37,058 nucleotides of DNA, taken from contig CAKTYT010000017.1 of the NCBI GenBank assembly GCA_934633695.1, positions 1-37,058 on the forward strand, given 5' to 3'. The notes under the pieces are model-generated. The model was given only the letters and a program-made list of their open reading frames with translations, was not told where the DNA came from and made no database searches. Position numbers and translations under genes: made by a program. Positions 16,084 to 24,047 of this stretch are shown here, one piece after another (position 1 is the first letter of the stretch; every line of letters starts with the position of its first letter). The stretch comes from an uncultured Clostridia bacterium. Its GTDB lineage: Bacteria > Bacillota > Clostridia > Christensenellales > CAG-138.

Positions 16084-16367
16084 TGCAGGAATTCTTCACT
16101 TGGGAATCCTTACTGACATGCACGGGTGCGACACTTGTCACAACCCTCATCACGCAGTTTTTCAAGGATATGCCAATCGTCAAACGGCTGCCGACAAGAG
16201 TATTCAGCTATATCATTGCGGTTGCGGTAATGCTTACGGCAATGGCATTTGAGGGCAATTTCAGTTTCAGGAATGCAGTAATCGCCCTCATTAACGCCGT
16301 TGTTGTCGCTTTAGCCTCTAACGGAGCGTTCGATGCAGTGACAAACATCACTCCAAAGGTTAATTAG
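16083..16367 (+). CDS. Holin-like small membrane protein
   Basis: A 94-residue protein from the ATG that overlaps the endolysin stop (TAATG), with GGAGG eight bases upstream. It has three hydrophobic stretches: LLTCTGATLVTTLITQFF, then VFSYIIAVAVMLTAMAF, then NAVIALINAVVVALA. Separating them are a basic segment (KRLPTR) and a short polar turn. Size, topology and position beside an endolysin fit a phage holin, which would time lysis by forming membrane lesions. The exact holin family is not recognised. Its stop overlaps the convergent EamA gene's stop by two bases. Confidence 0.8.
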   Translation: MQEFFTWESLLTCTGATLVTTLITQFFKDMPIVKRLPTRVFSYIIAVAVMLTAMAFEGNFSFRNAVIALINAVVVALASNGAFDAVTNITPKVN

Positions 16368-17344
16368 ACCGTTTCCGTGTCGTCAGAGCTTTGCCTGCCG
16401 ATAGTCAGAATGCTGATGAGTGCGGCAGCAAGGACGAGGACGATACCGAGAGCCTTCGTCAGCCCAAGCGTTTCGCCGAAAACGATCATGCTTGTCAGTG
16501 ACGCAAATGCCGGTTCGAGGGTGTTTAAAGCGGAAGCAGGTGCGGAGCCAATCAGGCGAATGCCGTTCAGCAGCAGGCGAAGTCCGATAACGTAGCCGAG
16601 AAGGGCTTCGAGGAAGAGTATAAGCCACATAAACCAATCGTGCGGAGCCTGAAGTCTGCCCGTGCAAAGACCGATCACAAGGCAAATCACGCCTGCCGAG
16701 CCGGTAATATATATATTGGAAACGCTGGTGTCGAGTGTAGAATAGACAGCACGTCTGCCTGCAATGAAGTATCCGGCATACGTCATGCCGGAAAGAAGTG
16801 CGAGAACTATGCCTATAACGCGTATTTCACCACGGAAGGATGCACTTGACATCAGTGCTATGCCGCCGATCGCTGCGAGCAGTGACGCAAGCTTCACCGC
16901 CGTTATGCGTTCGCGAAAGAACAAAATGCCGGCGAGAACGACAAATACCGGATAAGTGAAGTGAAGAACTATCGTCATCCCGGCAGGAATAAAGAGGTAT
17001 GCGAAGGAAATCAGCAGGCATGTCACTGCAAAAGCACCGCCGCCGAAAAAGCATAGCTGCAAGGCCGTTTTTACGGGAACAGCAGGGTTTTTCTTCGCAG
17101 CGATGCAGTTAACAAGCGACAGTACGCAGGCAATGCACATGCTTATCCCGACAACGCTTTCATTCGACAAGGCCCTGACCGCACTTGCTCCCATGATTTC
17201 GACAGCACCGCTCCCGAATGTTCCTGCGACAAAGGCCGCAGGAAGCCCGCCGTTCAACGCAGCATTTGACAAAATTGGGGTTATGCTGTAGCAAAGTGAG
17301 GCGAGGACGACGCAGGCAATGCCGATAATGACTTTTTTCTTCAT
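16364..17344 (-). CDS. EamA/DMT-family transporter
   Basis: A 326-residue membrane protein with about ten hydrophobic helices in two homologous EamA halves, the drug/metabolite transporter layout. The substrate is not predictable. The first half contains MTIVLHFTYPVFVVLAGILFF (cited here as HFTYPVFVVLAGILFF), the second VFGETLGLTKALGIVLVLAA; both are typical EamA ends. The start is taken at the ATG before KKKVIIGIACVVLAS, preceded by GGTGG; a start 57 bases further upstream would add a polar tail. It points against the phage-like genes and lies exactly between their two blocks. It is therefore either a moron-type cargo gene or a later insertion. Confidence 0.88.
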   Translation of the reverse strand: MKKKVIIGIACVVLASLCYSITPILSNAALNGGLPAAFVAGTFGSGAVEIMGASAVRALSNESVVGISMCIACVLSLVNCIAAKKNPAVPVKTALQLCFFGGGAFAVTCLLISFAYLFIPAGMTIVLHFTYPVFVVLAGILFFRERITAVKLASLLAAIGGIALMSSASFRGEIRVIGIVLALLSGMTYAGYFIAGRRAVYSTLDTSVSNIYITGSAGVICLVIGLCTGRLQAPHDWFMWLILFLEALLGYVIGLRLLLNGIRLIGSAPASALNTLEPAFASLTSMIVFGETLGLTKALGIVLVLAAALISILTIGRQSSDDTETV

Positions 17345-17467
17345 AAGAACCACCGAAACAGGAATTTTGCGGACAAAATCCGCAGGGATATGGTACATCA
17401 TCGGTGGTGAAAATTCAAGAAATATATCTTCAAATTTGTTTTCAACATTGAAAACGGAAAGGACAAC

Positions 17468-17683
17468 ATGAATAACAAACGAATAATAATCATCAGCGGT
17501 TCAAGGTCTGATACACCGTGGGAGGGCTGCATCAACTCCGTCAACTATCGCATTGAGAGAGGGGTTCAAGTAGAGGTTCCGGAAACGGTTGCAAGATTTA
17601 TCGAGGAAACTGAAAGAAGAAAGAAAATCGAAGCAAACAGGTTTAGTCTTTACACTTCGCCCGACGGAGTAAGGCTTGCATAA
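17468..17683 (+). CDS. Small phage-like protein upstream of the adaptor gene
   Basis: A 71-residue basic protein with GAAAGGA before the ATG. It has a strand-rich start (KRIIIISGSRSDTPWEGC), a segment NYRIERGVQVEVPETVARFI and a Lys/Arg/Glu helix (EETERRKKIEANRF). I do not recognise a family. Position and co-orientation with the adaptor-like gene 20 bases downstream suggest a minor virion protein. Confidence 0.6.
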   Translation: MNNKRIIIISGSRSDTPWEGCINSVNYRIERGVQVEVPETVARFIEETERRKKIEANRFSLYTSPDGVRLA

Positions 17684-17703
17684 ATTGAAAGGAGAGAAAC
17701 GCT

Positions 17704-18243
17704 ATGACGCTCAATGATATTATTGTCTCATCACTTGCTCAGCTCGGACGCGGACACGATATTCAGACACTCGATGCTTACCGCAGCAAATTCACCTATT
17801 ACGCAAACATTGCCCAGAGTGAAATCGCAGAGGCATGCGGAATTTTTCGGACGGATAAGCTCGATGCACCACTGGGAAAGATTGACCTGAGCGAGCTGCC
17901 AAGGCACTGCAGAAAGGTGATCAAGGTCGTTCAGCGCGGCAATGCAGTCCCCTTCGGCATCGGCGATCGCTCAAATGAGCTGTTTCTTCCATACGATACG
18001 CCTGCCTTCATCACTTATTATTTTGAGCCGACGGCATTAAAAAATCCGAGTGATGTAAGCGAAATTGATGAAGAGTTTCATGGGTTATTCGTGTCCTATA
18101 TTGTGGGTCGTGAGCGAATGAGCGGAGATGTTTCGACGCAGAAGGGTTCAAACTTGTACCTTTCGATGTATGAAAATTCGAAGAGCAAGCTCCGCAAGCA
18201 TCGCGGCGAATCTGATACCTACACAATTTACAACCGCTATTGA
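17704..18243 (+). CDS. Putative head-tail adaptor protein
   Basis: A 179-residue protein following a GAAAGGAGAG site. Its N-terminal helices (TLNDIIVSSLAQLGR, then FTYYANIAQSEIAEACG) and the middle strand region (PFGIGDRSNELFLPYDTP, FITYYFEPTAL) resemble short-tailed phage adaptors that seat under the portal, of the P22 gp4 or gp6 type. C-terminal DEEFHGLFVSYIVGRERM and the following helix support this. It is followed nine bases later by a nozzle-like gene, the usual order in podoviruses. The homology is remote and rests partly on context. Confidence 0.6.
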   Translation: MTLNDIIVSSLAQLGRGHDIQTLDAYRSKFTYYANIAQSEIAEACGIFRTDKLDAPLGKIDLSELPRHCRKVIKVVQRGNAVPFGIGDRSNELFLPYDTPAFITYYFEPTALKNPSDVSEIDEEFHGLFVSYIVGRERMSGDVSTQKGSNLYLSMYENSKSKLRKHRGESDTYTIYNRY

Positions 18244-18252
18244 GGTGATACC

Positions 18253-19665
18253 ATGGCACTGAAAACCTATTCCCTTCCTTCTTTCGTTGGAATCAACCAG
18301 TATGGGAGTGAAAATACGCTCTCACAATCCTACACAACTGACGCAGTAAACATCGACACCACGAATGGGCGGCTGGCAGTTGCAAAGGGGTTTACCAAAT
18401 ACATTCCGATTGCTATTCCCGGAACGGCTGCCGTTGATCATTTGACAAGTTACAAAACGGCAAATACAGAATTGACGGTAGCCATTACTGACAGCAAGGT
18501 TTATTGCTTCAAAAACGGAGCTTGGCAGCTTATTTACACTTACACCGGCGATAAAGTAAGCAATAAATACGATTCACAAATGGTCAGAATCAATACGACA
18601 GATTATCTTGTCATTGCAAACGGCATTAACCAGCTCATTAAATTCGACGGTACGAGCGTAACGCCGTTCGGGAGCGAGGAAAACTGTTCCAATGCAGCTG
18701 TTTCATACCTCACAATGTATCGCGGGAGGCTGTTTGCAGCGGGCGATGCTGATAACCCCGATAGGCTGTATTACTCTGTGCTTCCCGGAGGCGGCAGAAC
18801 GGTTGAGAACTGGGGATATATCGAAGCTTCACCGGCGGTTGAGGGCGGTCATGCGGAGGTTGGAAGCGTTGGCGGGGATCCGATTGTCGCAATTCACGCT
18901 CTTTCCAACCAGCTGCTCATCTTCAAGAAGAACAGTTTGTACAGACTGATTGGGGACAGACCGACAAACTATTCTATTGAACGCATTGATGCCTGCTTCA
19001 AGCCGCCTGTCCGCAGTGGAATAGCCACTTATGCTGATGTGATGTATTTCGTAACAAGTGACGGGCTTTATTATTACAATGGAGTTACCGCAAGGCCAAG
19101 TGCTGACATGTATGCAATTCGCAGCATCATGCAGGCAGCTTCGGTCAACACCAGCCGAGCCATCATTGCGAATGACCGCTTATTTTTTACCATTTCAATC
19201 CGTGGAGAAAAGAAGCTGATCGTCTATGATCTTATTGAAAAGAAGTACATGCTGCGTGAAGGCTTCGGCTTGTACGACATGGCAAATATAGCAAGCACAA
19301 TGATGATTGTAAGCGATGACAGATATGTATGCGTATTCGACAGGGGCAACAGCTATGACGGCAAGCCAATCAATGCGTATTGGAAGACTCCATTAACGGA
19401 TTTTGGCGAAAAATCCTCGATAAAGAGCCTGCACGAGTTGTTTCTTCGTGCAAAGGGCGACAAAATCATCATCACGACAGCTGTTGACGGTATTGAAAGC
19501 GTTTATACCTGCGATTTAACTGACAGAGACGATAAAGTAATCGAAATTCCGTTAAAGGACGAGGGGCGGTTGATTCAGCTGAAGTTTTCAAACGAAGGCG
19601 GCGGAACCTTTGAAATAGCGGACGGTGTCGAAGTGCTGCTGGGACTTCGTCAGCGTTCCCACTGA
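18253..19665 (+). CDS. Putative tail nozzle / beta-propeller tail hub protein
   Basis: A 470-residue, beta-strand-rich protein. Repeating short blades are visible: LTVAITDSKVYCFKNGAWQL, YLVIANGINQLIKFDGT, YRGRLFAAGDADNPDRLYYS, LLIFKKNSLYRLIGD and DVMYFVTSDGLYYYNGV. The pattern fits a propeller like the nozzle or DNA-stabilising proteins of podovirus tails (P22 gp10 or T7 gp12 type). The N-terminus (FVGINQYGSENTLSQSYTTDAVNIDT) is typical of such phage hub proteins, where early residues contact the adaptor. The ribosome binding site is GAGGTGA. No enzymatic motif is seen. Confidence 0.68.
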   Translation: MALKTYSLPSFVGINQYGSENTLSQSYTTDAVNIDTTNGRLAVAKGFTKYIPIAIPGTAAVDHLTSYKTANTELTVAITDSKVYCFKNGAWQLIYTYTGDKVSNKYDSQMVRINTTDYLVIANGINQLIKFDGTSVTPFGSEENCSNAAVSYLTMYRGRLFAAGDADNPDRLYYSVLPGGGRTVENWGYIEASPAVEGGHAEVGSVGGDPIVAIHALSNQLLIFKKNSLYRLIGDRPTNYSIERIDACFKPPVRSGIATYADVMYFVTSDGLYYYNGVTARPSADMYAIRSIMQAASVNTSRAIIANDRLFFTISIRGEKKLIVYDLIEKKYMLREGFGLYDMANIASTMMIVSDDRYVCVFDRGNSYDGKPINAYWKTPLTDFGEKSSIKSLHELFLRAKGDKIIITTAVDGIESVYTCDLTDRDDKVIEIPLKDEGRLIQLKFSNEGGGTFEIADGVEVLLGLRQRSH

Positions 19666-19682
19666 TGAAGGAGGTGACAAGT

Positions 19683-19874
19683 ATGCAGATGAGAGCCTTG
19701 TATTATATCTCTCTTCCAACTGAACGTCAGCAAGACGAGGATAAACGCAATTACGAATCGGATATAAAGGCGAATGAGAACTGCCTTAACCAGAACTTTA
19801 CGACCATTGCATCAAAGCTCAATGAGTTGGAGGAAAAGCTCGCTTTGCTTACATCAAGCAACGGGCAGTCCTGA
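19683..19874 (+). CDS. Small coiled-coil protein ending the phage-like cassette
   Basis: A 63-residue protein starting at the ATG five bases after a perfect AAGGAGGTGA site; the ATG overlapping the previous stop (19665) is less likely. It is mostly helical and charged, with a possible short coiled coil (FTTIASKLNELEEKLALL). No family is recognised. It is the last gene before the shared terminator. Confidence 0.65.
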   Translation: MQMRALYYISLPTERQQDEDKRNYESDIKANENCLNQNFTTIASKLNELEEKLALLTSSNGQS

Positions 19875-19878
19875 GAAA

Positions 19879-19904
19879 AAAGCACCGTTTTTTCACGGTG
19901 CTTT
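19879..19904. terminator. Bidirectional terminator between phage-like cassette and htrA
   Basis: AAAGCACCG and CGGTGCTTT pair perfectly around TTTTTTCA. The - strand side continues into TTTTTTCTC and gives a strong terminator for htrA. The + strand side has a weaker, T-rich tail. It lies between convergent genes. Confidence 0.88.
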
Positions 19905-19913
19905 CGTCATATT

Positions 19914-21278
19914 TTATTCACCTATCCCAAATTTTTTGCCGCCGTATGCGTTATCAAGGATCTCCTTGCCGATCTTGTTCAGATCGCCTATCTCGAGCAG
20001 ACAGGTCCAAACGCCCCCGTCACGGTAATAGCGAATTTCTATACGTTCACCAACATTCTTTGACTTGACAATTTCAAGGAAGTCATCGACAGTTTCAACG
20101 CTCTCTCCATCCGCACTGATAATAATATCGTCCGCATAGAGACCTGCGACGTCACCGGGTCCATCTTTTATGACAGAGTACACTAAAACACCCTGCGGAA
20201 CATCGTAGTGAGCTGCGGTTTCGCCGTCGATGGTAATGACGGAAATGCCGATTCCGGGCCGCTGTATTTCACCGTCGGACATGAGAGTTTTGGCAACTTC
20301 CATTGCACGGTTAATCGGGAAGGCAAAGCCAAGACCTTCGGCAGTGATTTTTTCACCGTTTTCATTGTAGCTGGCAACAACCGTCTTTGCGGAGTTAACA
20401 CCGATAACCCTGCCGTTCATGTCGAAAAGCGGACCGCCGCTGTTGCCCGGATTAATTGCTGCGTCAATTTGAATATACGTGTTTGTCACGCCATCAATAT
20501 TTACACTGCGTTCAATCGCACCTACCATACCGAAAGTTGCGGTGAACCTAAGTTCTTCCCCTGTCGGATGACCGATTGCAAGGACAAACTCACCCGGGCA
20601 GACTGTGTCTGAATCGCCCACAACGGGAACGATCGCCCCGTCAATATCGACCTTTAATACGGCAATATCTGTTGAAACATCTTTTCCGACCAGGGATGCC
20701 TCATATTTTTCACCGGAATACTTGACGACTTCGATTCCCCTCGCATCCTCAACAACGTGAGCATTGGTGATAATATATCCGTCACTTGTGATAAAGAAAC
20801 CTGTGCCGACACCTTCCAAGCTTGAACTCGTCATAAACATTGAGGAATAACTTTTTATTACGACCACGCCCTCAACATTCTGCCGATAAATCTCGCTCAA
20901 CGTGCTGCTTTCAGACAAATCTGTATTTGACACGCCCGTATTCGGCTGAGGAGTCGTCACCGGAACCGGTGTAACCCCCATCACTTGGGAAAATGCCTCT
21001 TTAATGGGCCCGTCCTTTGCGAAATCCACAGCTGTTATGGCAGCACAAATCATTGCCCCCACCATCAAAAAAACTATTGCCGTCAGCAAAATCACTCCGA
21101 CTGTCGGAACCTTTTTCTGAATCACCGTCACACGTTCGTAAATAACATTTCCGCTTTCAAAGCTCTCGCTCTCCATCACTCTCGCACGCCTGCTCCGTTT
21201 TTCACCGGCTGCAAGAAGCAATTGATCGGCATAGTACGCATCGCTGTCACGGTATCCATTGTAATTTGCATTTCTCAT
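19914..21278 (-). CDS. htrA: HtrA/DegP-like serine protease with one PDZ domain
   Basis: A membrane-anchored S1C protease for quality control of exported proteins. From ATG 21278, preceded by GAGGAGGG, it has 454 residues. A cytoplasmic tail of about 55 residues comes first, then a membrane helix (VGVILLTAIVFLMVGAMICA, near 60-79) and a Pro/Thr linker. The protease domain carries triad His174 (TNAHVV), Asp204 (STDIAVLKV) and Ser280 (NPGNSGGPLF), and the PDZ domain is C-terminal (VIKDGPGDVAGLYADDIIIS). A start at 21305 overlapping the kinase stop is possible but lacks a ribosome binding site. Being last in a regulator-kinase-protease operon, it is probably a target of that system. Confidence 0.95.
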   Translation of the reverse strand: MRNANYNGYRDSDAYYADQLLLAAGEKRSRRARVMESESFESGNVIYERVTVIQKKVPTVGVILLTAIVFLMVGAMICAAITAVDFAKDGPIKEAFSQVMGVTPVPVTTPQPNTGVSNTDLSESSTLSEIYRQNVEGVVVIKSYSSMFMTSSSLEGVGTGFFITSDGYIITNAHVVEDARGIEVVKYSGEKYEASLVGKDVSTDIAVLKVDIDGAIVPVVGDSDTVCPGEFVLAIGHPTGEELRFTATFGMVGAIERSVNIDGVTNTYIQIDAAINPGNSGGPLFDMNGRVIGVNSAKTVVASYNENGEKITAEGLGFAFPINRAMEVAKTLMSDGEIQRPGIGISVITIDGETAAHYDVPQGVLVYSVIKDGPGDVAGLYADDIIISADGESVETVDDFLEIVKSKNVGERIEIRYYRDGGVWTCLLEIGDLNKIGKEILDNAYGGKKFGIGE

Positions 21279-21304
21279 TGCATTGCCCTCCTCTGTCGTC
21301 CACA

Positions 21305-22771
21305 TTATGTTGTTGTACTGCTTAGTTTCGGCGAAGAAACCCTCTTCAGCCGGAAGGTAAATACTGTCCCGTTTGCATCGGATTCGGCACTGATTTCCCC
21401 TCCGTGCTGTGTAATAATCAGCTTGACGATCGAAAGCCCCAGTCCCGTTCCGGACCCTTTCGCATGGGTATGTGCTTTCTCTGCCTTGTAAAACCTTTCG
21501 AAAATATGTTTCAAATCCTCCTGCGAAATTCCGCAGCCATTATCACATACGCTGACAGCAACGTCTTGTTTTGTCGGCTCTGCAATAATTCTTACAATGC
21601 CGCCCTCCTGTTTTGCAAACTTTATTGCATTGTCAATCAGATTATGCAGGACCTGACCTATTCGATCCCTGTCTGCATGCACGTAGATCGATTCATCAGC
21701 TATCCTGACATCAATGTCGAGCTTCGATTCGAGAATCCTCGCCTCAAACGTCAGCAAAACTCTTCCGATAAGGTCATTAATATCAAAAACGGTGCGGTTC
21801 AGCTTGTATTGCCCGGATTCAATCCTGGCAATGTCAAGCAGATCATTTACCATGCCCGTCATTCTCCGCGTTTCATCGAGAACAATCCCAATATATTTAT
21901 GATGTTCTGATTCTGAAATTGTTCCATCGTCCATTGCTTCAAGGAAGCCGCGGATGCTTGTCAACGGAGAACGCAATTCATGCGAAACATTTGCGACAAA
22001 ATCACGCCGTGTTCGTTCGAGAACAGCCAGTTCTTCAGCCATCGAATTAAAGCTCCTGCCCAATTCTCCAAGCTCATCCCTGCCGTTTTTCTCGATTCGA
22101 CGTTCAAAATTACCTTTCGCAAATTCTGCAACAGCACGCCGAATTTTGGAAACAGGATTTGTAATGTACTTTGATATTATAAACGCAAAGAGCAAACTAA
22201 TCAATACTGCAACCAAAACGAGAACAAAAACATCCAAATATAATTTGTTCAAGGATTCATATATGCCGTTCATGTTGTAGTGTATTGTCAGCGTACCCAT
22301 TCGTTTTCCGTCTCCGGACTGAAGAGGTCTGCCGATACTTATGGTGCGAACAGGGGCTGTCTCCCCCGCTATATCAAACTCGCAGCAGTAGAACTCCTGT
22401 CCTGCCAGTACTTTTTCGTTTAATCCGGAAATATCGACATCCAGCATGAACTGCCACAGATCGAGGTACTCCTTATCGACAATGTTGCTTGAACCGAAAT
22501 CATTTGATGAAAAAGAAATCTGCAAGAGAGCCCCATACTGTCTTGCGATCGCATGAAGCTTTTCCCTTGCAATCGGGTATTGCTGTTTATCGATGTACTC
22601 TTCAATGACTATTCGATTGATTGCATTTGACTCCTTTATTAATTCCGTCCTTATCTCGGTTATGTAATGCTCCCTGAATATGCTCGCCGAAAAAAAGCCG
22701 AAGAGCGTCAGCACTGCCACGGAAACTGCAAGATAAGCACAGAACATCTTTGAAAAAAGGGTTTTCAGCAT
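21305..22771 (-). CDS. Sensor histidine kinase
   Basis: A 488-residue membrane kinase from ATG 22771, which has TTGAGG upstream; ATG 22801 overlapping the regulator gene is an alternative. It has an N-terminal helix (FCAYLAVSVAVLTLFGFFSA), an extracellular sensing region of about 130 residues, and a second helix (VFVLVLVAVLISLLFAFII). HAMP follows, then HisKA (FVANVSHELRSPLTSIRG, phosphoacceptor His) and HATPase_c with NLIDNAIKF, DNGCGI, IFERFYK and GTGLGLSIVK. It has no clear PAS domain. It resembles WalK/PhoR-type kinases, but the signal is unknown. The cognate regulator lies immediately upstream and htrA immediately downstream. Confidence 0.94.
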   Translation of the reverse strand: MLKTLFSKMFCAYLAVSVAVLTLFGFFSASIFREHYITEIRTELIKESNAINRIVIEEYIDKQQYPIAREKLHAIARQYGALLQISFSSNDFGSSNIVDKEYLDLWQFMLDVDISGLNEKVLAGQEFYCCEFDIAGETAPVRTISIGRPLQSGDGKRMGTLTIHYNMNGIYESLNKLYLDVFVLVLVAVLISLLFAFIISKYITNPVSKIRRAVAEFAKGNFERRIEKNGRDELGELGRSFNSMAEELAVLERTRRDFVANVSHELRSPLTSIRGFLEAMDDGTISESEHHKYIGIVLDETRRMTGMVNDLLDIARIESGQYKLNRTVFDINDLIGRVLLTFEARILESKLDIDVRIADESIYVHADRDRIGQVLHNLIDNAIKFAKQEGGIVRIIAEPTKQDVAVSVCDNGCGISQEDLKHIFERFYKAEKAHTHAKGSGTGLGLSIVKLIITQHGGEISAESDANGTVFTFRLKRVSSPKLSSTTT

Positions 22772-22787
22772 CACTTGCCTCAAAGAA

Positions 22788-23495
22788 TTAATTGATTTCA
22801 TCGTCTAATTTGTAGCCCACACCCCAAATTGTATAAATCCGCCACGGTTCCGTTTCCTCAAAACGGTCGCGAATTCGTTTTATATGCACGTCAACCGTTC
22901 TGTTATCTCCAAAATAATCCACGCCCCACACCGCATCGAGGATCTGACCACGTGATACGACGTTTCCTTTATTTTGAACGAGAAAATAGAGCAGCTCCAG
23001 CTCCTTCGGCGGAATATCAATATTCTGATTATTTTCAGTCACAACATAGTCTTCCATGTTAATTATCAGATTGCCGACCGAGACTATCTTTGGTTTTTCA
23101 ACCTCAACGATACCTGCACGCCGCATGACGGCACGTATTCTCGCAATCAGCTCTTTGGAATCAAACGGTTTAACGATATAGTCATCCGCACCGCAGTCAA
23201 GCCCCTGCACTCTGTCGGAGGTATCGCCCCTTGCAGTCAGCATTATTACCGGAACATTGCTGACGCGGCGAAGTTTGCTGAGCACTTCCCAGCCATCCAT
23301 GCCCGGAAGCATGACGTCGAGCAGCACAAGATCCGGTTTTTTTGCAGTGAAAAGGCTCAAAGCTCTCGTACCATTTTTGCAGGTCACAACCTCATACCCC
23401 TTGCTTTGCAGATAGAGTGAAAGGATTTGACAGATCCTTTCATCGTCATCTACAACGAGAATAATTTCATTATCCGATTTAATGGAACTGGACAT
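22788..23495 (-). CDS. OmpR/PhoB-family response regulator
   Basis: A 235-residue two-domain regulator from the ATG after AAGGTGGTT. The receiver domain has the acidic pair (VVDDDERI), phosphoacceptor Asp in LVLLDVMLPGMDGWE, Thr in VIMLTARGD and Lys in YIVKPFDSKEL. The C-terminal winged helix has PPKELELLYFLVQNKGNVVS, GVDYFGDNRTVDVHIKRIR and a final YTIWGVGYKLD. It pairs with the downstream kinase and probably controls envelope-stress genes including the neighbouring protease. This last point is inferred from gene order, which resembles WalRK/CiaRH loci with linked HtrA. Confidence 0.95.
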   Translation of the reverse strand: MSSSIKSDNEIILVVDDDERICQILSLYLQSKGYEVVTCKNGTRALSLFTAKKPDLVLLDVMLPGMDGWEVLSKLRRVSNVPVIMLTARGDTSDRVQGLDCGADDYIVKPFDSKELIARIRAVMRRAGIVEVEKPKIVSVGNLIINMEDYVVTENNQNIDIPPKELELLYFLVQNKGNVVSRGQILDAVWGVDYFGDNRTVDVHIKRIRDRFEETEPWRIYTIWGVGYKLDDEIN

Positions 23496-23549
23496 AACAA
23501 CCACCTTATACGCAATAAAATTTACAAATGCATCGGCACGGCAATACGG

Positions 23550-23984
23550 TTATCGGGAAAAGACCTCAATTCCATTGCGTTTGAGCAATGCAGCCAACAC
23601 TCCGTCTCCCTCGATTTTCACACCGCTGAAGCTTCCGTCATAGATCGTGCCGCAGCCGCAGGAAGGACTGAGTGACTTCAAATATGCCGCATTGATATTG
23701 TTTATTTTGACAAACTCTAACGCTTTTTTCGCACCCAAAACAAAGAACTCAGTACAATCTCGACCGTTCACATCGATCACCTTTGCTCGGCCGTCAAGCA
23801 CATCGCCGCCGTCGCCGCCAACAATTTCGCACGGAGTTCTGGGCGTCGGCAAGCCGGAAGCGACTTCGGGACAAAAGACAATGGCTTCGCCCCCGGCAAC
23901 CATCTTGGAACATTCTCGGTCGGTCTTCGCCGAGCCATTGTAGCGACACGGCAAACCTGCAAGACATGCTGATACAAGAACCAT
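23550..23984 (-). CDS. DUF523-family protein
   Basis: 144 residues from the ATG after AGAGGTGAT; a longer frame starting at 24035 lacks support. Family hallmarks are VSACLAGLPCRYNG near the N-terminus, FCPEVASGLPTPRTPCEI in the middle, and the C-terminal YLKSLSPSCGCGTIYDGSF. The conserved Cys residues suggest metal or cluster binding. The biochemical role of the family is not established. It sits between mutS2 and the response regulator on the same strand. Confidence 0.92.
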   Translation of the reverse strand: MVLVSACLAGLPCRYNGSAKTDRECSKMVAGGEAIVFCPEVASGLPTPRTPCEIVGGDGGDVLDGRAKVIDVNGRDCTEFFVLGAKKALEFVKINNINAAYLKSLSPSCGCGTIYDGSFSGVKIEGDGVLAALLKRNGIEVFSR

Positions 23985-24047
23985 TTTATCACCTCTTTGT
24001 TTAGAAAGTGTGAACAAAACGGGAGTTTCGTTCACATTTTCAAAAAA

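Larger units (their letters stand above)
9595..19904 (+). mobile_element. Podovirus-like structural and lysis cassette lacking packaging and integration genes
   Basis: Ten collinear + strand genes form two blocks. Block A (9779-16367) runs scaffold-like, major capsid, coiled-coil protein, receptor-binding fibre, endolysin, holin-like. Block B (17468-19874) runs small protein, adaptor-like, nozzle-like, small protein. A - strand EamA transporter (16364-17344) separates them. A strong promoter precedes the set and a terminator closes it. I see no portal, large or small terminase, protease, integrase, repressor, replication gene or obvious att repeats. Flanks are ordinary chromosomal genes on both sides. 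It may be a decayed prophage, a domesticated particle, or one locus of a multi-locus gene transfer agent. Confidence 0.75.

Noticed and set aside
9472..19913. Looked for direct repeats or a tRNA target marking attachment sites at the cassette ends
   Set aside because: No convincing repeat shared by the two junctions and no tRNA gene were found by eye. A computed repeat search could still reveal a short one.
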